DNA of 64,000 nt, from assembly GCF_019972295.1 (NCBI RefSeq), contig NZ_BLJA01000001.1, forward strand, positions 1,529,607 through 1,593,606, written 5' to 3'. The DNA comes from Geobacter sp. AOG2. GTDB lineage: Bacteria > Desulfobacterota > Desulfuromonadia > Geobacterales > Pseudopelobacteraceae. This document shows positions 43,630-53,571 of the stretch, piece by piece (position 1 is the stretch's first letter; each line of letters begins with the position of its first letter). The notes under the pieces are model-generated. The model was not told the DNA's origin. It searched no databases and was given only the letters and a program-made list of their open reading frames with translations. The translations under genes and the position numbers were made by a program.

Positions 43630-44679
43630 ATGAAAATTTTGATCACGGGAAATATGGGATATGTGGGGCCCTCGGTCACCAAGCAATTGCGGTCCACATA
43701 CCCCAGAGCCCACTTGATAGGGGTCGATGCGGGTTATTTTGCCGGGTGCTCAATCCCCCAGGATACGGTTCCCGAGTTGCGGCTCGATCAGCAATATTTT
43801 GCCGATGTACGGCAATTTCCCGAAGCCGCCCTGGAAGGCGTTGATGCAATCATTCATCTTGCGGCAATCTCAAATGACCCAATGGGTAATTTGTACGAAT
43901 CGGTGACCATGGATATCAACCATCGTGCAAGCGTCGATTTGGCGATCAAGGCGAAAAAGTCAGGTGTCAAAGCCTTTATCTTTGCTTCGAGCTGCAGCAT
44001 GTACGGTTCAGCCGAAGGGAGCGCCAAAACCGAGAACGACACCTTGAACCCCCTCACGGCCTATGCCCGTTCCAAAGTTTTCACGGAAAGGGATTTACGC
44101 CAACAGGCTGGAGACGGGTTCATGGTAACCTGTCTTCGCTTTTCCACAGCCTGCGGCCTGAGCGAAAGGCTGCGGCTGGATCTGGTTCTTAACGATTTTG
44201 TCGCCGGGGCAATTTCCTCGAAACAGATATCCATTCTTAGTGATGGTACCCCATGGCGGCCTTTGATTAACGTCAAGGACATGGCAAGGGCCTTCGAATG
44301 GGCGGTTAGCCGGAATCCTTCATTGGGGGATTTCTTCGCGGTCAATATCGGATGCGAACAGGGCAATTACCAGGTCAGGCAGTTGGCCGAGGCGGTGGCA
44401 AGAGTACTACCTGGGGTGACTGTCCAGGTTAACGAAAATGCCCAGCCGGACAAGCGTTCCTATCGGGTAAATTTTGATCTGTTCAGGCAGGTCGCCCCCA
44501 ATCACCAACCGATGTATGACTTGGAGGCATCCATCCGCGAATTAAAGGAGGGATTGCTTGCCATGAACTTCAAGGACGAAAACTTCCGCAGTTCGCCTTT
44601 TATGCGCCTTGTTCAACTGAACCACCTTCGTGAAAAAGGATTTTTGGACGCTACACTTCGATGGAGTCCACAGATTTAG
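43630..44679 (+). CDS. NAD-dependent sugar epimerase/dehydratase (SDR family)
   Basis: 349-residue extended SDR. Rossmann motif GNMGYVG at residues 7-13, DxHLAAxS-like IIHLAAISNDP, and the catalytic pair Tyr145-Lys149 in YARSK with upstream Ser in SSCSMYG. It acts on a nucleotide-linked sugar, by family as a 4,6-dehydratase, epimerase or 4-ketoreductase; the substrate cannot be read. It starts a run of sugar-modification genes (C-methyltransferase, RmlC-like epimerase), suggesting a role in making an unusual deoxysugar. A GGGGGAG precedes the ATG. Confidence 0.85.
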   Translation: MKILITGNMGYVGPSVTKQLRSTYPRAHLIGVDAGYFAGCSIPQDTVPELRLDQQYFADVRQFPEAALEGVDAIIHLAAISNDPMGNLYESVTMDINHRASVDLAIKAKKSGVKAFIFASSCSMYGSAEGSAKTENDTLNPLTAYARSKVFTERDLRQQAGDGFMVTCLRFSTACGLSERLRLDLVLNDFVAGAISSKQISILSDGTPWRPLINVKDMARAFEWAVSRNPSLGDFFAVNIGCEQGNYQVRQLAEAVARVLPGVTVQVNENAQPDKRSYRVNFDLFRQVAPNHQPMYDLEASIRELKEGLLAMNFKDENFRSSPFMRLVQLNHLREKGFLDATLRWSPQI

Positions 44680-44745
44680 GGTTTTGCCGTACATAACATA
44701 ATGATCTTGCCGGACAATTCCGGGTCTGAAAAAGGAGTTTTAGTA

Positions 44746-45984
44746 ATGCAGACTGAAAGCAAATGCCTGTTCTGCGGTGAAAATCTCCACTATACGTTTG
44801 TTGATCTGGGTATGTCGCCTTTGTGTGAAAGCTATGTCAGCTCGGAGCAATTGAACAGGATGGAACCGTTTTATCCTCTCCACGTCCGGGTTTGCGGCAA
44901 CTGCTTTCTGGTACAACTGGAAGAATATGTGGACCCGCAGAACATTTTTACTGAGTATGCCTATTTTTCATCCTATTCGAGCGACTGGCTGAAACATGCC
45001 GAGAACTATGTGGAAATGGCTACCGACAGGTTCGGGCTCGATCAGTCCTCCTTGGTTGTTGAGGTGGCCAGCAATGACGGTTATCTCTTACAGTATTGCG
45101 TCGCACGGGGCATTCCGGCGCTCGGCATCGAACCGGCCCGCAATGTGGCGGAGGTGGCGATACAAAAGGGCGTGCCGACGCGGGTGGAATTTTTTGGCGA
45201 GCAGACGGCGCGCCTTCTGGCCGCAGAGGGAAAATCAGCCGACCTTCTCCTGGGGAACAATGTGCTTGCCCAGGTGCCGGACATCAACGATTTTGTGAAG
45301 GGGTTGAAGATCCTGCTCAAGCCCGAGGGCGTCATCACCATAGAGTTCCCCCACCTCATGCGGCTCATGGAGGAAAATCAGTTCGACACCATCTACCACG
45401 AGCATTTTTTCTACTTTTCATTCATTACCGCGGAAAAGATCTTTGCCGCCCACGGGCTGACCCTGTTTGATGTGGAAGAGTTGCCCACCCACGGCGGCTC
45501 CCTCAGGATATTTGCCCGACACACCGAGAATGTTTCCCGCGAGGTATCCCCGCGGGTCCATGAACTCCGGGCGCGCGAGGTCGCTTCCGGGATCCCCCGG
45601 CTTGATTCGTACGGGGATTTTGCGGAAAAGGTCAAGGAAACCAAGCGTAAACTGCTTCAATTCCTGATTTCCGCCCGACGGGAAGGGAAAAGTGTCGCCG
45701 GCTATGGCGCCCCCGGCAAGGGAAACACGCTCCTCAATTACTGCGGCATCCGTACCGATTTCCTTGATTACACAGTGGACCGCAATCCCTACAAACAGGG
45801 GAAGTTCCTGCCCGGGACCCATATCCCGATATATGATCCTGAGAAGATCATGGAAACGAAGCCGGACTACCTTTTGATCCTCCCCTGGAATTTCAAGGAA
45901 GAAATAATGGAGCAGAACAACTATATCAGGGAGTGGGGGGGCAAGTTTGTCATACCCATTCCCGAAGTAAAGGTCTTTCCATGA
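44746..45984 (+). CDS. Sugar C-methyltransferase (NovU/TylC3-like)
   Basis: 412 residues. An N-terminal zinc-binding region with two Cys pairs (CLFCGENL at 7-10 and VCGNCFL), a central SAM-binding domain (VVEVASNDGYLLQYC, LGIEPARNVAEVA, LLGNNVLAQVPD), and the conserved C-terminal domain (GYGAPGKGNTLLNYCGI, VDRNPYKQGKFLPGTHIPI). This three-part order matches nucleotide-sugar C-methyltransferases that add a methyl branch to 4-keto sugars. Start at 44746 is set by AAGGAG 8 nt upstream. The stop overlaps the next start as ATGA. Confidence 0.88.
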   Translation: MQTESKCLFCGENLHYTFVDLGMSPLCESYVSSEQLNRMEPFYPLHVRVCGNCFLVQLEEYVDPQNIFTEYAYFSSYSSDWLKHAENYVEMATDRFGLDQSSLVVEVASNDGYLLQYCVARGIPALGIEPARNVAEVAIQKGVPTRVEFFGEQTARLLAAEGKSADLLLGNNVLAQVPDINDFVKGLKILLKPEGVITIEFPHLMRLMEENQFDTIYHEHFFYFSFITAEKIFAAHGLTLFDVEELPTHGGSLRIFARHTENVSREVSPRVHELRAREVASGIPRLDSYGDFAEKVKETKRKLLQFLISARREGKSVAGYGAPGKGNTLLNYCGIRTDFLDYTVDRNPYKQGKFLPGTHIPIYDPEKIMETKPDYLLILPWNFKEEIMEQNNYIREWGGKFVIPIPEVKVFP

Positions 45985-46508
45985 TCTTTACTCCCGTTGA
46001 ATTAGCTGGTGCCTGGGTTATAGAACCTGAGAGGTTGCAGGACGAGCGCGGTTTTTTTGCCCGCACGTTCTGCCAGAGGGAGTTTGAGGCCAAGGGAATG
46101 AAGCCCCAGATTGCCCAGTGCAATATTTCTTTTAATCATCGCAAGGGTACGGTACGCGGGATGCACTACCAGGAACCTTCCGGTGAAGCCAAGCTGGTCC
46201 GTTGCACCAGGGGGGCTGTTTACGACGTCATCATAGACCTCCGCCCCGGGTCGCCTACCTACAGGAAACATTTTGGTGTCGTGCTTTCCGAAGAAAACAG
46301 ATGCATGCTTTATATTCCCGAGCTGTTTGCCCATGGCTTCCAGACCATGGAGGAGAATACCGAGGTTTTTTACCAGATGTCCGAGTTTTATATCCCGGAC
46401 AACGCCAAAGGGGTGCGCTGGGATGATCCGGCCTTCGCGATTCAATGGCCTTGCGATATTTCCGTGATTTCCGAACGCGACAGAACGTACCCGAACTTTT
46501 CGCCATGA
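45981..46508 (+). CDS. dTDP-4-dehydrorhamnose 3,5-epimerase family protein (RmlC-like)
   Basis: 175-residue cupin-fold epimerase. Family landmarks: QDERGFFARTFCQREFE, QCNISFNHRKGTVRGMHYQ (catalytic His in RGMHYQ), AKLVRCTRGAVYDVIIDLR with Asp, and PELFAHGFQTMEENTEVFYQMSEFY. It acts on a keto-deoxy sugar at C3/C5 or C5. No rmlA, rmlB or rmlD is in the window, so it likely belongs to a different sugar path, perhaps with the C-methyltransferase upstream. ATGA overlaps on both sides indicate tight coupling. Confidence 0.88.
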   Translation: MIFTPVELAGAWVIEPERLQDERGFFARTFCQREFEAKGMKPQIAQCNISFNHRKGTVRGMHYQEPSGEAKLVRCTRGAVYDVIIDLRPGSPTYRKHFGVVLSEENRCMLYIPELFAHGFQTMEENTEVFYQMSEFYIPDNAKGVRWDDPAFAIQWPCDISVISERDRTYPNFSP

Positions 46509-47797
46509 ACGGACAGGGCCTTCATCATACACCCGAAGCAAAATCGATAGGTGCCGAGGCTTACCGTCTGGTTGCCGAATTGTATCCCATTTGCAGGAGC
46601 ATAACCGGCAACGGGGTTCGCGACTCTCTCGGGATTCTATCGCAACGCATCCCTCTGCAGATCAGGGAAGTGCCCACGGGAACCCCTGTGTTCGACTGGA
46701 CGGTGCCAAAAGAATGGAATATTAAAGATGCGTATGTGAAGGATCCCCATGGCAAGAAGATCATAGACTTCAAAGACTCCAACCTTCATGTGGTCAATTA
46801 CAGCATACCGGTTCATGAGACAATTCCGCTGGATCAATTGAAAGAACATCTCCACACCCTGAGCGATCATCCCGACTGGATACAGTACAAAACATCCTAC
46901 TATAAGGAGAGCTGGGGGTTCTGTCTCAGCCATCGGCAATTCCTGACTCTGGGAGAGGGCGATTACGAGGTATTCATCGATTCGGAGCTTGAAGAGGGAC
47001 ATTTGACATACGGGGAGCTGTTCATCCCCGGTCAGCTGCAGGATGAGATCCTTATTTCCTGCCACATTTGCCATCCCTCGCTGTGTAATGACAATTTATC
47101 GGGGGTGAGCCTGGCAACACTGCTGGGAGAGCGTTTGCTCGCGCAGCCGAATCATTATTCCTATCGCATCATTTTCATACCCGGCACGATCGGGGCAATT
47201 ACCTGGCTGGCGCTGAACCGGGAGGCCGTTGCACGGATCAGGCATGGGCTGGTGATCTCCGGGGTTGGTGACTCTGGTGGCTTCTCCTACAAAAAAAGCC
47301 GTCGCGGCAACGCGCAGATAGACCGTGCCTTTGCTCATATTCTGAAACATTCCGGGCATGAGTTTGCACTACATGATTTTTCACCCTACGGCTATGATGA
47401 GCGTCAGTATTGCTCCCCCGGTTTCAATCTGCCGGTAGGCCGACTCTCCCGTACCCCATTCAGAGAATATCCCGAGTATCACACCTCCGCAGACAACCTC
47501 GCTTTTATTTCGCCGGAAAAGCTCGGAGAGACTTTTGGCGTTGTCTGGGACGTTCTCCGCCTCCTGGAAAATAATGGCTTGTATATGACGCAAAATCCTT
47601 ATTGTGAGCCTCAACTGGGCAAACGGGGGCTCTATGACACTATTGGCGACAATGAGATGGCAATGCTCTGGGTGCTCAATCTATCCGATGGCGAACATAC
47701 CTTGCTGGACATAGCCGAAGAATCGGGTTTGAGTTTTGATCGTGTACATCAGGCGGCTGAACTTCTCGTCGAGCATTCACTTATTTGTGAAACATGA
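46505..47797 (+). CDS. DUF4910-type M28-like aminopeptidase-fold protein
   Basis: 430 residues. The M28-like metal site is visible: SCHICHPSLCNDNLSG provides a His and Asp, followed by PGTIGAITWL; EYHTSADN contributes the last His. The N-terminus (AEAYRLVAELYPICRSITGNGVRDSL) and the C-terminal winged-helix-like part (LSDGEHTLLDIAEESGLSFDRVHQAAELL) match the DUF4910 layout. These proteins are common in surface-polysaccharide loci; possibly they act on acylated or aminoacylated sugars, which is not established. The ATG at 46505 overlaps the upstream stop (ATGA). Confidence 0.8.
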   Translation: MNGQGLHHTPEAKSIGAEAYRLVAELYPICRSITGNGVRDSLGILSQRIPLQIREVPTGTPVFDWTVPKEWNIKDAYVKDPHGKKIIDFKDSNLHVVNYSIPVHETIPLDQLKEHLHTLSDHPDWIQYKTSYYKESWGFCLSHRQFLTLGEGDYEVFIDSELEEGHLTYGELFIPGQLQDEILISCHICHPSLCNDNLSGVSLATLLGERLLAQPNHYSYRIIFIPGTIGAITWLALNREAVARIRHGLVISGVGDSGGFSYKKSRRGNAQIDRAFAHILKHSGHEFALHDFSPYGYDERQYCSPGFNLPVGRLSRTPFREYPEYHTSADNLAFISPEKLGETFGVVWDVLRLLENNGLYMTQNPYCEPQLGKRGLYDTIGDNEMAMLWVLNLSDGEHTLLDIAEESGLSFDRVHQAAELLVEHSLICET

Positions 47798-47880
47798 TGA
47801 ATTTCAGGTGACGATCAATGCAACACGCACCTGAGCTGTTATAATGACGGCAATAAAAAATTAACTGCTAGGACATGCAC

Positions 47881-49188
47881 ATGAATTTCGACAATTCGGA
47901 CAAACTCAGATCGAAGGCACACGCACTTATTCCGGGTGGCTGTCACACGTATGCAAAAGGTGATGATCAGTACCCCGTACATTCACCAGGTTTCATATCC
48001 AAGGGGGAGGGGTGCCGGGTCTGGGACCTGGATGGCAATGAGTTCATCGAATACGGGATGGGGCTGAGGGCCGTGACGTTGGGCCATGCATATCCATCAG
48101 TCGTCGATGCTGCCTACCGGCAGATGCTGCTCGGCAACAATTATACCCGTCCATCGGCGATCGAGGTCGAGTGCGCGGAAATGATGGTTGAGCTCATCGA
48201 CGCCGCTGACATGGTCAAGTTCGCGAAAAATGGTTCGGATGCGACAACAGCGGCAGCCCGGCTTTCTCGCGCGTATACGGGGAGGGACTTGATAGCAGTC
48301 TGTCAGGACCACCCGTTTTTTTCGGTCGATGACTGGTTTATCGGTTCAACGCCAATGGCTGCCGGCATTCCTGAAGCGATCAGAAATCTTACCGTCAAAT
48401 TCAAGTACAACGACATTTCGAGTGTCGTTTCCCTGTTTGATGAATATCCGGGCCAGATTGCCTGCCTTTTTCTTGAAGCAGCAACCTCGGTCGAGCCTGA
48501 GGAGGGTTTTCTGAATGAAGTCAGGAAGCTCTGTACCAAGCATGGTACTGTTCTGATTCTCGATGAAATGATAACCGGATTTCGCTGGCATCTCAAGGGA
48601 GCGCAGAACTACTATGGGGTGAAGCCCGATTTGTCCACGTTTGGAAAGGCAATGGGCAATGGTTTTTCCATAGCCGCTCTGGCCGGCAAACGGGAGATCA
48701 TGGATCTCGGCGGGATCACCCATGACAAGGAAAGGGTTTTCCTGCTCTCGACAACGCAAGGTGCCGAAAATCATGCCTTGGCCGCCACTTTGGCAACTAT
48801 CAAGGTGTACAGGGAGCATAACGTCATTGAACATTTGTGGACGTTTGGGGATGTCCTGCGTCAAAGAGTCAATGAAATCATCGCATCTCTGAAACTGGAA
48901 GATTATTTTCAGCTTCTAGGCCAACCCTGTAACCTTGTGTATGCCACAAAGGACCAGGAAAAAAATCCTTCCCAGGAGTTCAGGGCCCTGTTTCTTCAGG
49001 AGACCATCAGGAACGGTCTGCTCATGCCCTCGCTGGTCATTAGCTATTCTCACCGGGAAAAGGATATTGAACAGACCGTCCAGGGCATTGGCGAAGCGTT
49101 GCATATATACCGGAAGGCCCTGGATGAGGGCGTAGAGAAATATCTGATTGGCAGGCCGCTCAAGCCGGTTTTCAGAAAATACAACTGA
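47881..49188 (+). CDS. PLP aminotransferase class III (glutamate-1-semialdehyde aminomutase-like)
   Basis: 435-residue PLP enzyme of the class-III fold: IPGGCHTYAKG, GCRVWDLDGNEFIEYGMG, FAKNGSDATTAAARLSRAYTG, DEMITGFR with the PLP Asp, and Lys256 in STFGKAMGNGFS as the Schiff-base residue. Its opening is like HemL, but its setting among sugar genes points to amino-group transfer for EPS building. An ATG two codons earlier (47875) is possible; 47881 has better spacing from TAGGA. A 78-nt gap with an inverted repeat TCAGGTG/CACCTGA precedes it. Confidence 0.85.
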   Translation: MNFDNSDKLRSKAHALIPGGCHTYAKGDDQYPVHSPGFISKGEGCRVWDLDGNEFIEYGMGLRAVTLGHAYPSVVDAAYRQMLLGNNYTRPSAIEVECAEMMVELIDAADMVKFAKNGSDATTAAARLSRAYTGRDLIAVCQDHPFFSVDDWFIGSTPMAAGIPEAIRNLTVKFKYNDISSVVSLFDEYPGQIACLFLEAATSVEPEEGFLNEVRKLCTKHGTVLILDEMITGFRWHLKGAQNYYGVKPDLSTFGKAMGNGFSIAALAGKREIMDLGGITHDKERVFLLSTTQGAENHALAATLATIKVYREHNVIEHLWTFGDVLRQRVNEIIASLKLEDYFQLLGQPCNLVYATKDQEKNPSQEFRALFLQETIRNGLLMPSLVISYSHREKDIEQTVQGIGEALHIYRKALDEGVEKYLIGRPLKPVFRKYN

Positions 49189-49222
49189 CTCCTGACTCAA
49201 ACAGGGTAGGTACGTTAAGATA

Positions 49223-50563
49223 ATGCGAAATTCGACCGTTAAAATTGGCCTCCTTAGTCCCTGCGGTTGGGGAAACCTTGGGGATGCGGCAATCCAGGAG
49301 GCTATGATTCATCACATCAAACGTCGGATACCCGACGCGGAGATCTGCGGTTTTACTCTGAATCCCGAGGACACCCGGAAGCGGCACAATATACCGACAT
49401 ACCCCATCTCATCCTTTTCCACAAACGGCTATCACATTTCACAGGAAGCCGGCCATAACTCTTTTCAGCCAGGTGAGTCTTCAGCAACCCTGCAGCATTT
49501 TTGCGTTGCCATGATAAAAAAAATTCCTTTTCTGTATAACTTTGCCAAATTCATACAGCATAAGGCGGAAGACGCCGGAGCCATTCTAAGATTGATAATC
49601 AGGGAATGCGCTCATTTCAGCCGATCAGTGAGGATACTGAAAGGTTTCCAACTACTCATAGTATCGGGCGGGGGGCAGCTCGATGATTTCTGGGGCGGGC
49701 CATGGGGGCAGCCGTATGCATTGCTGAAATGGGCCTTGATCGCCAGGTTGACACGCACGAGATTTGTTTTCATGAGTGTGGGGACATCATCCCTTGACTT
49801 CCGTCTGAGTCGCCGTTTTATCAAGGGGGCGCTTAGCCTTGCGTATTATCGGTCTTTTCGGGACGAGGTTTCCAAAGAGCGCTTGCAGAACATCGCCATA
49901 ACGCACAATGATCGTGTATTGCCGGATTTGGCATACAGCCTGCCGCTTGATGCGTATCGAAAGAAATGCAACCGGCCTTCCAAAAGACCAATCGTTGCCG
50001 TAAGTCCCATATCATATTGTGATCCGCGTACGTGGCCCAGGCAAGATCAGGAACTGTATGACGATTACATCCTCAGGCTTGCCAATTTCGTTGCCTGGTT
50101 GCTTAATTCAGACTATGAAATACTTTTATTCGCATCCACCGCATCGGACCTGTCAACAATTGATGATGTCAGGAACGTGCTCGCCTCTCTGCACGTAAGA
50201 GGGGAGGGTTGTTTGCAGCCGGGTATCCCGGAAATCACCGTTCGCGATCTTCTCACACAACTGTCCGGAGTCGATTTTGTGGTAGCGAGCAGGCTGCATG
50301 GTGTTATTTTGTCACACATGCTCAATCTTCCGGTTCTGGCATTATCCCACGATCCGAAAGTTGATATTCATATGGCAAATAATGGCCAGAAAGATTTCTG
50401 CCTGAATATCGAAGAATTCAATGCTGATACCATATCTGAAGCCTTTGCCAGAATAGTTTCAAGCGAAGAAGCAATTAAAGGGGTATTGCGTGATAAAACA
50501 TCCATGTACACCGCCCTGCTTGATGAACAATACGACCTTGTCTTCAGGCATGCTGCGTACTAA
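49223..50563 (+). CDS. Polysaccharide pyruvyl transferase family protein
   Basis: 446 residues. The N-terminal VKIGLLSPCGWGNLGDAAIQEAMI and the C-terminal VDFVVASRLHGVILSHMLNLPVLALSHDPKV are the signatures of the family (CsaB/WcaK-like), with VSGGGQLDDFWGG in the middle. These enzymes add a ketal-linked pyruvate from phosphoenolpyruvate to a sugar, making the polymer acidic. The insertion between residues about 75 and 130 is helical. A cytoplasmic enzyme that decorates the EPS unit. Confidence 0.88.
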   Translation: MRNSTVKIGLLSPCGWGNLGDAAIQEAMIHHIKRRIPDAEICGFTLNPEDTRKRHNIPTYPISSFSTNGYHISQEAGHNSFQPGESSATLQHFCVAMIKKIPFLYNFAKFIQHKAEDAGAILRLIIRECAHFSRSVRILKGFQLLIVSGGGQLDDFWGGPWGQPYALLKWALIARLTRTRFVFMSVGTSSLDFRLSRRFIKGALSLAYYRSFRDEVSKERLQNIAITHNDRVLPDLAYSLPLDAYRKKCNRPSKRPIVAVSPISYCDPRTWPRQDQELYDDYILRLANFVAWLLNSDYEILLFASTASDLSTIDDVRNVLASLHVRGEGCLQPGIPEITVRDLLTQLSGVDFVVASRLHGVILSHMLNLPVLALSHDPKVDIHMANNGQKDFCLNIEEFNADTISEAFARIVSSEEAIKGVLRDKTSMYTALLDEQYDLVFRHAAY

Positions 50564-50604
50564 CTCTTGTCTTTAATATACTATGTCACGAAACATGCAA
50601 AGTT

Positions 50605-51588
50605 ATGAGCAATAATAACTCAGAATATACAGATGAACCTTTTGTCAGCGTTGTAACACCATTTTACAATGCCGAACAGTACCTTTCGGAATGTATAGAG
50701 AGTGTATTAAACCAGAACTATAATAATTTTGAATATGTTCTTGTCGATAATTGCAGCAGCGATGGATCGCTTGAAATTGCACGCAACTTTGAAAGCATGG
50801 ACCCCAGAATCAGGATTGTGAAAAATGAAATATTTCTGCAGCAAGTGCAAAATTACAACCATGCGTTGAAGCAGATATCGGAACAGAGCAGGTATTGCAA
50901 AATCGTGCAGGCAGATGATTGGATTTTCCCGGATTGTATCAGGGAAATGGTTTCAGTAGCAGAATCCGACCCTGCTGTGGGAATTGTTGGTGCTTACCGC
51001 CTGGACGACTGCAGAGTGAATTGTGACGGATTGCCATATCCAGAAACGATATTCTCGGGGAGAGATATTTGTAGAAAATCCTTACTTGAAGATTTCTTTG
51101 TATTCGGGTCGGCAACGTCGATATTGCTGCGATCCGATATTGTGAGAAGCCGCAGTCCATTTTATAAAGAGAATTGTCCGCATGAAGATACGGAATCATG
51201 CTATGAGATTCTTTACGATAATAATTTCGGTTTTGTTCATAAAGTTCTCACATTTACCCGTAGAGAAAACGAATCGTTGACGTCGCGTATCAGGAAATTT
51301 GATCCCTTCTATCTGGTTGATAAATTAATAACAGTTGTCAAATTTGGCAAACTGTATCTGGATGGACCGGAATATATAAAATGTCTTGAAAATGTGGAAT
51401 ATAGATACTATCAGTTTCTCGGCACCTATTTCATGACATCGTCATGGCGAGATTATTACGACTACCACAGTAATAACCTTAAAAGCATTGATTATAAAAT
51501 AAATTTATTTAAGCTTATGAAGTACAGAATCATATATTTGCTTAAAAATATGTTTAATGTCAGATTACTGATTTTAAAGTTGAAATAA
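50605..51588 (+). CDS. Glycosyltransferase family 2
   Basis: 327 residues. GT-A fold with the GT2 opening SVVTPFYNAEQYLSECIESVLNQNY, nucleotide-binding VLVDNCSSDGS, and DxD-like QADDWI, then an acceptor domain with HEDTESCYEILYD. The last 60 residues are basic and AT-rich in the DNA. No membrane segment. Adds one sugar to the lipid-linked unit; specificity cannot be read. Confidence 0.9.
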   Translation: MSNNNSEYTDEPFVSVVTPFYNAEQYLSECIESVLNQNYNNFEYVLVDNCSSDGSLEIARNFESMDPRIRIVKNEIFLQQVQNYNHALKQISEQSRYCKIVQADDWIFPDCIREMVSVAESDPAVGIVGAYRLDDCRVNCDGLPYPETIFSGRDICRKSLLEDFFVFGSATSILLRSDIVRSRSPFYKENCPHEDTESCYEILYDNNFGFVHKVLTFTRRENESLTSRIRKFDPFYLVDKLITVVKFGKLYLDGPEYIKCLENVEYRYYQFLGTYFMTSSWRDYYDYHSNNLKSIDYKINLFKLMKYRIIYLLKNMFNVRLLILKLK

Positions 51589-51831
51589 TATTCATATTCT
51601 TTCAGTTGATTTTTGGGGCAAAAATTTAACTTTAATATCAATAAGTTATAAAGATGTTAAAATATATTATGTGATTGTTTTTATATGGGATGTGGTATAC
51701 AATTTCAAGCATTAAACTTTCAACTAGCTTATTTCATTTGCAAAAACATTGCGAAGTGATCCGGCAATCACCTTGGGAGATTGTTTTTAATAACACATGC
51801 CAGGCCATGCCGAGCACTTATGGGTTAATAA

Positions 51832-52758
51832 ATGGATATTTCGGTTATCTTGGCAACATATAATAGAAATACTATTCTAACTAAGACATTGGATAGTTTT
51901 TGTAATTTAAATGTACAAGGCATTAACTGGGAATTAATCGTAGTTGATAATGCCAATGATGATAAAGTATTGAATCTGGTAAAAAGCTACACCGGCAGGC
52001 TCCCGATACTCTATTTGCCTGAAGAACGTAAAGGCAAAAACTATGCTTTAAATACGGCCATCGGAATAGCAAAAGGCGAGCTGTATGTCTTTACCGATGA
52101 TGACGTTATTGCTGACAGCAACTGGCTGATGGAAATGTGGGGGGGGGCGCGGAGATGGTCTGAGTATTCTGTTTTCGGAGGAAGGATTTTGCCTGATTTT
52201 CCTTCCGGAAATATACCTATTTCGGACAAACATCCTTTTTTCAATGGCGCGTATGTCGTTGCCGATTGGAATATTGCCGAGGGCCCCTATGAGGCGCACC
52301 GCGTGTGGGGACCCAACATGGCAATCCGGGCCAATCTTTTTGCCGAGAACCGGAGATTCAATACGGGTATAGGCCCATGCGGGAAGGACTATATTTCAGG
52401 GAGTGAAACGGAGTTTACCATCAGGGTGGAAAAGGAAGGCTATCATTCGATATTCCTGCCCAACAGCTTGGTTTATCACCAGATTCGCCCTGAGCAGCTT
52501 GAAGTGCAATGGTTATATGGAAGAGCGTATCGATTGGGCAGGAGCCATGCGAAAATCGGCGAAAAGCCGAATGTACCTTTCCTCTTCAACGCTCCCAGAT
52601 ACCTCGTCAGGTCGTTTGTGGAAACGGCAGTAAAGCGAATCATCAATTTTTTCAATACGTCCGCAAGGATTGATGCTGGAATTGACTTCTGGATGATCAA
52701 AGGCGAGATCGATCAGTATCGAAACGATTCCGGTCCGCGTAGTGCCAATACCCGGTAA
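51832..52758 (+). CDS. Glycosyltransferase family 2
   Basis: 308 residues of the GT2 fold: MDISVILATYNRNTILTKTLDSF, VVDNANDD, ERKGKNYALNTAI, and the metal motif TDDDV. The later part GPNMAIRANLF and SETEFTIRVEKEGYH (ED-like catalytic motif) fits. It differs from the neighbouring GT2 (50605), so it likely adds a different residue. A 243-nt AT-rich gap separates the two; an open frame there (51675-51863) is not a gene. Confidence 0.9.
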   Translation: MDISVILATYNRNTILTKTLDSFCNLNVQGINWELIVVDNANDDKVLNLVKSYTGRLPILYLPEERKGKNYALNTAIGIAKGELYVFTDDDVIADSNWLMEMWGGARRWSEYSVFGGRILPDFPSGNIPISDKHPFFNGAYVVADWNIAEGPYEAHRVWGPNMAIRANLFAENRRFNTGIGPCGKDYISGSETEFTIRVEKEGYHSIFLPNSLVYHQIRPEQLEVQWLYGRAYRLGRSHAKIGEKPNVPFLFNAPRYLVRSFVETAVKRIINFFNTSARIDAGIDFWMIKGEIDQYRNDSGPRSANTR

Positions 52759-52778
52759 CTGTAACGGAAAGACGGTTC

Positions 52779-53558
52779 ATGGATATTTCTAATATTATCA
52801 AGTACAAAGATCTCTTCTACATGATTTCCTGGAGAGAAATCAAAGTAAAATACAAGCAGTCTTTTATGGGGATCCTCTGGGCCCTGTTCATGCCGATCAT
52901 TATCATATCTGCCGGTATTCTCGTGAAATACAGCATGTCAAAGGTTGCCGGCACGCAATTCTCTTATAATGAAATTGCCAGTGTATCCATAAAAGCTATT
53001 CCTTGGTCATTTTTTGTTTCATCAATTAGGTTTTCAACAAACAGCCTGACTTCAAATTTCAGTTTAGTAACGAAAATAAAATTTCCCAAGATAATATTTC
53101 CCCTGAGCTCGGTATTTTCTCAATTAATCGATTTCGTCATTGCTGCATCTTTCATGGTTATATTCCTGTTGATCCTGGGATACGGTTTTAGCGCAAAAAG
53201 TTTATTTGCCATAGTATTGCTGGTAATATTAATAGTTTATACGATTGGTTTGAGTATCTTGTTATCGGCCGCAAATTTATTTTTCAGGGATGTCAAGTAT
53301 ATAGTGGAAGTTGTACTGACATTCGCCATTTTCTTCACTCCTGTTTTCTACGAAGTAAAGTTATTTGGGGCATGGGATAAGTTGTTACTTTTAAACCCCA
53401 TTTCACCAATCCTGGAATGCTTGAACGGATGTTTGGTTATGGATCAGTTTTTGTATATGGAATGGGTTGCTTATAGTGCGGTTTTTTCTTTTCTCTTGCT
53501 ACTGTTGTCAATAAAAATATTCAATAAAGTTGAACCCATGTTCGCAGAATACATATAA
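52779..53558 (+). CDS. wzm: ABC-2 type polysaccharide exporter, permease (Wzm-like)
   Basis: 259 residues with six hydrophobic membrane segments. The opening KYKDLFYMISWREIKVKYKQ and FMGILWALFMPIIII are the conserved N-terminal elements of polysaccharide/O-antigen ABC permeases, and FFRDVKYIVEVVLTFAIFFTPVFY is the conserved region before the last helices. It pairs with the ATPase gene 13 nt downstream. Together they export a completed glycan across the inner membrane. Confidence 0.92.
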   Translation: MDISNIIKYKDLFYMISWREIKVKYKQSFMGILWALFMPIIIISAGILVKYSMSKVAGTQFSYNEIASVSIKAIPWSFFVSSIRFSTNSLTSNFSLVTKIKFPKIIFPLSSVFSQLIDFVIAASFMVIFLLILGYGFSAKSLFAIVLLVILIVYTIGLSILLSAANLFFRDVKYIVEVVLTFAIFFTPVFYEVKLFGAWDKLLLLNPISPILECLNGCLVMDQFLYMEWVAYSAVFSFLLLLLSIKIFNKVEPMFAEYI

Positions 53559-53571
53559 CCGGAAACGCTCT

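Noticed and set aside
47804..47834. Inverted repeat TCAGGTG/CACCTGA
   Set aside because: 17-nt loop and no T-run, so not a terminator; too weak to call an operator. A TATAAT at 47840 has no good -35.
51675..51863. 62-aa ORF in the gap between two glycosyltransferase genes
   Set aside because: No start signal, AT-rich, overlaps the next gene and shows no domain.
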